Origin: Candolleomyces eurysporus
Lineage: Eukaryota; Basidiomycota; Agaricomycetes; Agaricales; Psathyrellaceae
Reading direction: 5' to 3'
NCBI GenBank assembly: GCA_027579435.1
Contig: JANBPK010001037.1
Coordinates: 62,001-126,000 of the forward strand
Length of the DNA: 64,000 nucleotides
Part shown: piece after piece, positions 58,179 to 64,000 of the stretch
How positions within the stretch are numbered: the first letter of the stretch is position 1
How the letters are laid out: each line of letters begins with the position of its first letter
Translations under genes and position numbers: made by a program
Notes under the pieces: model-generated
The model's database searches: none
What the model saw: only the letters and a program-made list of their open reading frames with translations
What the model was told of the DNA's origin: nothing

Positions 58179-58555
58179 TGCAGAAACAGGGTCTGTTCGG
58201 GCAATGCAGAGAACAGTGGGCGAACAAAAGAACAATGCCTGGTTGCGAGGGCTGTTCTTTACGTCACAATATGAGCCTAAAGTCTTTGTTTTTGGCCCTT
58301 GGCTTGATCTCGAGAAATGGAGGGTATCAATTCGCTTGAGGACTAGCGGATGCCTGTTGTATTCGAGTGGTGTGGTTTCGAGGGTCTTCGACGTCTGACA
58401 TCGTGGTTCACGTTGGAGCGGGTGGACCAACCTTGTAGTCCAGGCCGAGGACGCGAAGGACGCGACTCTGCCAAACAAACCAATACACCCGGCACCCAAT
58501 CGGCACCTCTCAAGAAATTTCGATACCGTACCGTTCAGGTCTACCTGTGCTCCCT

Positions 58556-60914
58556 ATGGCCTCAGAGATCGGTTTGCCAACCGTACCTCAGCTTTCGGCT
58601 CTCACAAAGGCCGTGGAATGCCCCGAAAAACTTGCATCCGGGAGCCAGGAAGTTCAAAACTTTGCTCTCGATGCCGCAAAATTCATATTCGACCTGTGTA
58701 CGTCCGTTCTAAACCTTCCATTCCACACACTGACACAGATATAGCCCTAAAATCTGAGGAATCTTCCTTGAAGCATGTCAACGAACTCATATCTTCCATA
58801 ACACCTTCTCAGGCTCCTCAGACTAGGTCGCAGACTCGCCAAGCGGCAGCCCGACCAGACGTACCTCCGCCATCCAAGTCCCTTTTCAAACAGACTCCTC
58901 TGACGTCTCTGTTTACCGAAAATCTCGATGAAGACCAGATATGGGCGCAACTAGACATTCGAACAAAGCACATGTGCGAAGTTCTGGATGTTGTTCTTGA
59001 GGGCGAGTTGCCAGAAGACGAGGACGCGGAGGCGCTAGACAGGGCGGAACTCATGCGTGCGTTGGAAGAAGAAGACTCTTTCGACGAAGAGGAAGACTCA
59101 TATGAAGAAGAGGAAGAATACAGCATGGACGACAGCTCCGAGGACGAGAGCGACGAAGAAGAGGACTTCCATGGCTTTGGAAGTGAAGAGGAGGGCGTTA
59201 TGGATTTGGATGATGGGTCACCAGACGAGGACGGTAGCCATTCGGAAGATGAAGACTCAGACGAAAGTATGAGTGAAGAGGAAACCCTTACTCGAACCGT
59301 TCCTCGGAAGAGGAAGAGAGGTGTTACCTCTGAGTTGGATGACGGTTTCTTTGATCTCTCGTCGTTCAAAGCGGAGATCGAGCAAGCGGAAGCACGATCC
59401 AGCTCTAGAGGGCACCTCGCAGACGAAGACGATTCGGAAGACGAGGCCGACTCTATCGACTTATTTGCACCAGTGGATAATTCTGCCGACGGTGAAGAGG
59501 ACGACCAGGCTAAAGGTAGGGTCATATCTGCGTAGTTGATTTTCTCGTTAACGGGTTTCCCTAGAATTATTTTATCGTGACTTTTTCGAGGCACCTAGAA
59601 AGCCGCCTGCGAAGCAACAGAAGAAGAACTCGAAGGACTCCTCCTCCTCCCGAGTGCGCTTCCATGACGAGGTCAAGGTGAAACAGATTAAGCGTGCTGG
59701 GAAGGGAAGGTCACTTCAGGAAGAGGAGGACGGCTATGGAGAGTTCATTGCAGAGGACGAGACCGAATCTGATGAAGACGAGCAATCTGACGAGGACAGC
59801 GAGGATTCTAGCATGCAGTCAGACAGCGACGAATACTCAGATGCTTCTGACGCTGAAGACGGACGTGAAACGATTGAGAGGATCAAGGACGATCTATTCG
59901 CTGACGAAGAGGATGATACCCAAAAGGGTCTGTCCAGTTCTCTCCAGGTTCCTCATACTCGTACTTATTCTTAACCCATACAGACATGACAACACATGAA
60001 AAACGAATGGCTGCATTGAAGGAGCAAATTAGTGATCTCGAGCAAGAAAATGTCTCAAAGAAAAGCTGGACCCTCATGGGAGAGGCAGATGTTCGGACAC
60101 GACCTCAAAACTCCCTGTTGGAGGAAGACTTGGAATTTGACAGAGTCATGAAACCAACACCTGTGATCACAGAAGAAGTGGTGCACTCCTTGGAAGAGCT
60201 CATCAAGTCCCGAATACTTGAAAACCGGTTCGACGACGTTATCCGCAGACGTCCGGTGGATGATAAACCCTTTTTGCCCTCTCGACTCCTCGAATTGAAG
60301 GATACCAAGTCGACCCAGTCTTTGGCACAAATCTACGAGAATGAATACATGGCTACTCAGGATGGCGGACCTGTTCTGGACGACCGTGACGGTAAACTCA
60401 AGAAGGAGCATGAAGAAATCGAGGCTCAGTGGGAAAAAATATGCACTAAGCTTGACGCTTTGAGTAACGCACACTTTGTTCCCAAGCAGGTTCGTTCATT
60501 ATCCACGATTTCTTCGCAGCGTATTGCTCACAGAAATCGAATTAGCCCAAATCTTTGATATCGACGGTTTCGAATGTTTCAACGGCGTCGATGGAATCTG
60601 CCTTGCCAACTACCAAATCTGCAACGTCGATGCTAGCACCTGAGGAAATATTTTCCGCAGAAGCCTCCCAACCGCGAGCCCGGACGGAACTTACACCGGG
60701 CGAGAAGCGGTCAGTCCGTGCAAAAGAAAGGAAGGCCAAACGAAAGCAGCGAGATCTGCTTGAAAAGACCGTTGACAAGGCTGCGAAATCGAGGGGCAAT
60801 GTCAAAAAGCAGAAGCAGGCTGCTCTGGAAAGCCTCGTTAAGCACGGCAAAGGAGTTACAGTGGTCGGGAAAGCGGTGAAGGATCTCAAGTCCAAGCGCA
60901 CAAAACGGTCATAG
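58556..60914 (+). CDS. MPP10: MPP10, U3 snoRNP component of the small-subunit processome
   Basis: Binds Imp3/Imp4 and the U3 snoRNA for 18S rRNA maturation in the nucleolus. About 730 residues, few introns. The start at 58556 reads MASEIGLPTVPQLSALTKAV. An N-terminal helical part leads to several strongly acidic stretches (59050-59290, 59450-59520, 59710-59920). These alternate with conserved blocks DDGFFDLSSFKAEIEQAEA and LFYRDFFEAP after an intron. The C-terminal domain has KSWTLMGEADVRTRPQNSLL, FDRVMKPTPVITEEVVHSLE and IRRRPVDDKPFLPSRLLELK, the core of the family. The end is lysine-rich (KTVDKAAKSRGNVKKQKQAA), stop TAG 60912-60914. Introns lie at about 58698-58742, 59515-59564, 59931-59982 and 60489-60545. 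Confidence 0.94.
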
Positions 60915-61082
60915 TCTTTAGGTAGCCTCTTTACTGATTATGGTCATTCGTTTTCCCTCTCCCGGAGCTTTCGGTCTACCTTTTGTTACGGCGCTCTCTG
61001 TAGGCAGTGTAATCCTCACAGGTAGTACTGCCGCTGCGCAGAGTCAATCGTGAAGCTGTCCATTCGTCACGTGCGGTCATAG

Positions 61083-61089
61083 TATAAAA
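61083..61089 (+). promoter_or_regulatory. TATA box of SEC9
   Basis: tataaaa, 81 bp upstream of the SEC9 ATG at 61164. The gap 60915-61163 otherwise holds nothing notable. Confidence 0.55.
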
Positions 61090-61163
61090 GTAATTAGCGG
61101 ATGCACAGCGTGTCGATCAACTCTCTACTCTCTTCACAACTCAACCACCACCCGCCAGTCGCT

Positions 61164-62362
61164 ATGAGTTGGTTCAAGAAGAAAGATGCCAACGCCATTC
61201 CACCAGTTTCCCAACCTGCTTCAGCCCCACCGCCCTCTTCGCAACCTCGATATGCCCCTCAAACCCCCAGCTGGGATGGTGGTCGCAATGACAGTGTTGC
61301 CTACGAGTACTCTGCTCGGGGTGGAGGACGTGTACCTGAGCCCCAGCTAGATAACAACTCGTTTGGTGACAGATACAACAGGAACAGAGGCATTGGGGAC
61401 CCTTACTCACGAGGAGGCGGCGAGGCCGAACGTGATCGCAGCGAGCTGTTCTCAGGGTATAATCCCCAGAAATCAGGAGGGTCCGGCAGGTTCTTTGATG
61501 GACCTGACATCTCTTCTGGAAACCCTCCTGGACAGGAGACAGAGGACGATGTTGAAGCGATCAAGACTCAAACACGATTCGTCAAACAAGAGAGTGTGAA
61601 CTCTACGAGGAATGCTCTCCGCATGGCGAGAGAGGCGGAGGAGACCGCTCGCAACACTCTCACACGACTTGGGGACCAGTCCGGTGCGTCCCTTCGCTAC
61701 TGATGTACTGTCGATCTAGTTATACTCATCGCTGAGCAGAGAAACTTGCCAACACCGAACGTCATCTCGACGTTTCCAAGGGACATGCCCAACGCGCAGA
61801 AGACAAGACTGATGAACTCAAGCAATTGAACAAGTCCATCTTCAGGCCTGTTATTACTTGGAACAAGGACGCCAAACGCGCGGCTCAAGAGGCAAAGGTT
61901 CAATCTCGGTACGAAGAAGAACGGGACGAGCGCGAGAAGTCGATGATGGATATTCGAGAATCCCAGAATCGTCTCGGCAGGGCTGGGGCTTACGGCCGCG
62001 ACGACCCGGAAGGACTTACTGGTGGAGGTAGTCGCTTCCGCTCTGCTGAACAGCAGTCAGCCAGGAAGGAGCAACGCAAGCGTTTCCAGTTCGAAAAGTC
62101 CGCCTCAGATGATGAGCTTGAAGACGAATTGGATGACAATTTGGATGAAATTGGCGATGCTGTGAAGCGTCTCAAATCTCTGGGAATGACGATGGGTCAA
62201 GAGCTTGACTCCCAGAATACCCGTATTGAGCGCATCGATGGCAAGGCTGGTGGTCTTGACAACCGTCTGTTCAGGAATACCGAGAGGGTGTGTACTGTCC
62301 AATTTTTCTTCTTTCGTGTCGCTGACTATATTTCTCCATTCCAGTTGAAGAAGATCACTTAG
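61164..62362 (+). CDS. SEC9: SEC9, SNAP-25-family t-SNARE
   Basis: Plasma-membrane Qbc-SNARE acting with Sso and Snc in exocytosis. ATG 61164 (MSWFKKKDANAIPP) is preferred over the in-frame Met at 61101 because it lies after the TATA box at a normal distance and begins conserved text. The N-terminus is Pro/Gly/Tyr-rich. The first SNARE helix spans EDDVEAIKTQTRFVKQESVN to about 61850, crossed by an intron at 61685-61739. The second spans DDELEDELDDNLDEIGDAVK and LGMTMGQELDSQNTRIERID to ERLKKIT, with its last intron at 62289-62343. The zero-layer glutamine is in GQELDSQN. There is no TM segment and no clear palmitoylation Cys cluster, as in yeast Sec9. Stop TAG 62360-62362. Confidence 0.93.
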
Positions 62363-62972
62363 ATCGTTCCTGTTTATGGCGGATGCGGGTCTACAACACC
62401 TTCAGACTAAGTATACCCGAATTTCAGTTGCCTTTCGATCATTCTCATAATTGTACATCGGAAATTTAGGTTATCAGGTAGATTGGGACTGTATCTTTTG
62501 TTCTCTCGTGGACACAATTACAACTAGTGGTTTAGAAACATGCCGAGTTAGCTTCAGAACAGAAACTCAGAGCTTCGAAGGAGCTCACCGTTTTGCGGTT
62601 AAGCCACCCATTGACACGCGATCACGCCTAACTCACGTGTGGTGGTCCTGTGTAGCGGCTGCGAATATCTTTTCTCCTCTTAGATATGACTAATCGTCGG
62701 ACTTCTAAATATCTCTATATATACTGCGCTGTAGGTATCGACGCTCCCTAGCTTACCTTGAATACGATAGCACTCAAACAGTCTATCCTCTCGCGTGAGC
62801 TCTTCGTGTGTCGAGACTAGCCGTCCTACGACAGCTCCTCGCCACATATTTTTGACTGCCAACTCGACTATCGCCAAACTAGCTTTTCTCTATACCCTCT
62901 CTCACTACCGTCCTCGACGCCAACGGATAAGCCGGGTCTGATCAACCAAAGCCTTCCTAGCTCGACGGACAC
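62363..62972. other. Possible 5' LTR/leader of a retroelement
   Basis: About 610 bp upstream of the gag-like frame. A TATA-like run (ctatatatactgcgctg, 62715-62731) lies 240-260 bp before the ATG, a plausible LTR promoter. I could not find a primer-binding site or LTR borders, and the second LTR would lie outside the window. Confidence 0.3.
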
Positions 62973-64000
62973 CATGCACCCTCGCTACAACTTGCGTTTC
63001 AGCTCCCGCAATGGGTCTGCTGCTGGACGGAACGGGACGCCCAATGGCCAAGGTGTGTCGTTACCCAGTGGTGTTACTAACCGCACCATTCCTTCCTTCA
63101 GCCCACCTACCGGGACTCAGGAGAGCGAACAGCCTCCGCCCGCTGCCCAGACGACTCTGCGTGCAGCCGGTTCTATTCCCTCGCCCGCTCCGATGGAAGG
63201 CGAGGAGGTTCTCAATATACCCGATACCAACGAGCCAAGCGGCACGTTTGCGACCGCTACCTTTGTATCTCCCGAACATACGTCCTCTAGTGAGGATAAT
63301 ACACCTGTTTTTACCCCCTATACCCAGGCTCAGCGCCTCGATACCCCACCATCGTTGTCACCGGAGCTCGCGAGCAGGTCTCGCAGCCCCATTCAGCTGG
63401 ATTCGGACCAGGAGAACGCCGTCCGCATCGCGCAGTCCAACCTGACTCGTGTTCAGAAGGACCTCATTCATAGGAGGCAGGAACGAGTTGCCCAACGTGA
63501 GCGCTCGTCTTCTCGAGGTGAAGGCACCTCTCGCCGCAGAGGCAAGCAAATAGATCCCAGGAATTGGGGATCGTCTGGTATCCCTGACAACGACCTCGAT
63601 GTCGTTGCTCAGCGTCGCGCCCTAAAGCTGTATAGCTTAATGAAGGACCAGGCTGGTAAGCCTGACGATAGTGCTGACCAGACCAGCAGCAATGAGGACC
63701 CGGAGGATGCCAATCGTGGCATCGCTGTCGCGCGTAAGAAGTCCAAGAAGGACAAAGGGTCCCGCAAGAAGAATAAGAAATCCTCCGAGAGGCAACGCAG
63801 CGCCTCGGCACCGATCTCTCGAGAGTTCGACGACGTGATCGACAAAGTCACCGGAGGGCGTCAGCACGAAACCACCTCCAAGAAGGCTCGCTTCGGTGAG
63901 CACAAGACTGCTAAGCACAAGCAGTCCACGGCTTCGAGGAATATGAAGCCCGTCAACCAGATAAACCCTGATTCATACCTCGGACGTGCCCTCAAAGGTG
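62973..64000 (+). CDS. Gag-like protein of a putative LTR retrotransposon (partial, runs off the window)
   Basis: An uninterrupted frame from ATG 62973 to the window end (at least 342 codons, no introns), unlike every other gene here. The N-terminal 150 residues are Pro/Ser/Thr-rich and low complexity (MHPRYNLRFSSRNGSAAGRN). A coiled stretch QERVAQRERSSSRGEGTSRR comes before the block GKQIDPRNWGSSGIPDNDLD then VVAQRRALKLYSLMKDQ. The D-P-R-x-W-G ... D-V-x-A-Q-R-A-L arrangement resembles gag proteins of basidiomycete retroelements. After that come basic Lys/Ser-rich stretches. No zinc knuckle or enzymatic domain is within the window. It could also be an ordinary disordered protein, so the mobile-element reading is moderate. 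Confidence 0.5.

Noticed and set aside
58818..59594. Minus-strand serine-rich frame of 258 codons
   Set aside because: Complement of the acidic Glu/Asp codons of MPP10; serine runs are an artefact of GAA/GAG/GAC on the other strand.
1..64000. tRNA or other structured RNA genes
   Set aside because: I looked for B-box-like GTTCRANNC with a matching A-box and found no convincing pair; a covariance-model scan was not possible here.

Overview
The window looks like nuclear DNA of a filamentous basidiomycete, most likely an agaricomycete. The genes are closely packed on both strands. Almost every gene is cut by short introns of about 45-75 nt with GT...AG ends, the recognisable proteins are fungal/eukaryotic core proteins, and one gene carries a domain I associate with mushroom-forming fungi. 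Fifteen single N characters occur, nearly all beside homopolymer runs. Together with two apparent homopolymer frameshifts this suggests a pyrosequencing-type draft assembly.

Left core block (1-26 kb): a secreted glycerophosphodiester phosphodiesterase (-), the copper chaperone COX19 (-), a Met4/Cys3-type bZIP factor (-), NPL4 (+, with a start-codon-only first exon), a Nudix hydrolase with a C-terminal membrane anchor (-), the mitochondrial fusion factor UGO1 (-), a tricalbin (+), an ASCC2/Cue3-like CUE protein (-), an SH3-PX-BAR sorting nexin (+) and a CorA-type Mg2+ transporter (-).

Accessory island (about 26.2-39.5 kb): this is the unusual part. It holds a chimeric gene joining an agaricomycete-type domain of unknown function, a proline-rich linker and a complete BCK1/MEKK-type kinase. 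Downstream lie three more kinase domains of the same origin, all of which have lost the DFG aspartate. Two of these are fused in frame through a duplicated linker. Between the kinase copies are decayed pieces of the flanking genes: two RRP36 pseudogene fragments, a 200-bp slice of the next membrane-protein gene, and a three-copy tail module. The pattern suggests repeated segmental duplication of an ancestral kinase - RRP36 - membrane gene segment.

Right core block (39.5-62.4 kb): intact RRP36 (-), a large multi-pass membrane protein (-), SAGA subunit SGF11 (-), an SRPK kinase (+), ribosomal protein uS3 (+), a secreted family 8 polysaccharide lyase (-), a SUR7/PalI-like four-TM protein (-), U3 snoRNP protein MPP10 (+) and the SNAP-25-type SNARE SEC9 (+). 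The last kilobase opens a reading frame running off the edge that resembles a retrotransposon gag gene.

Themes: three genes act in ribosome production or structure (RRP36, MPP10, uS3) and one in stalled-ribosome handling (ASCC2-like). Tricalbin, SNX9-like and SEC9 act in membrane traffic or contact. There is no operon logic; neighbours mostly share divergent promoters or convergent 3' ends. All identifications come from reading motifs by eye without database searches.
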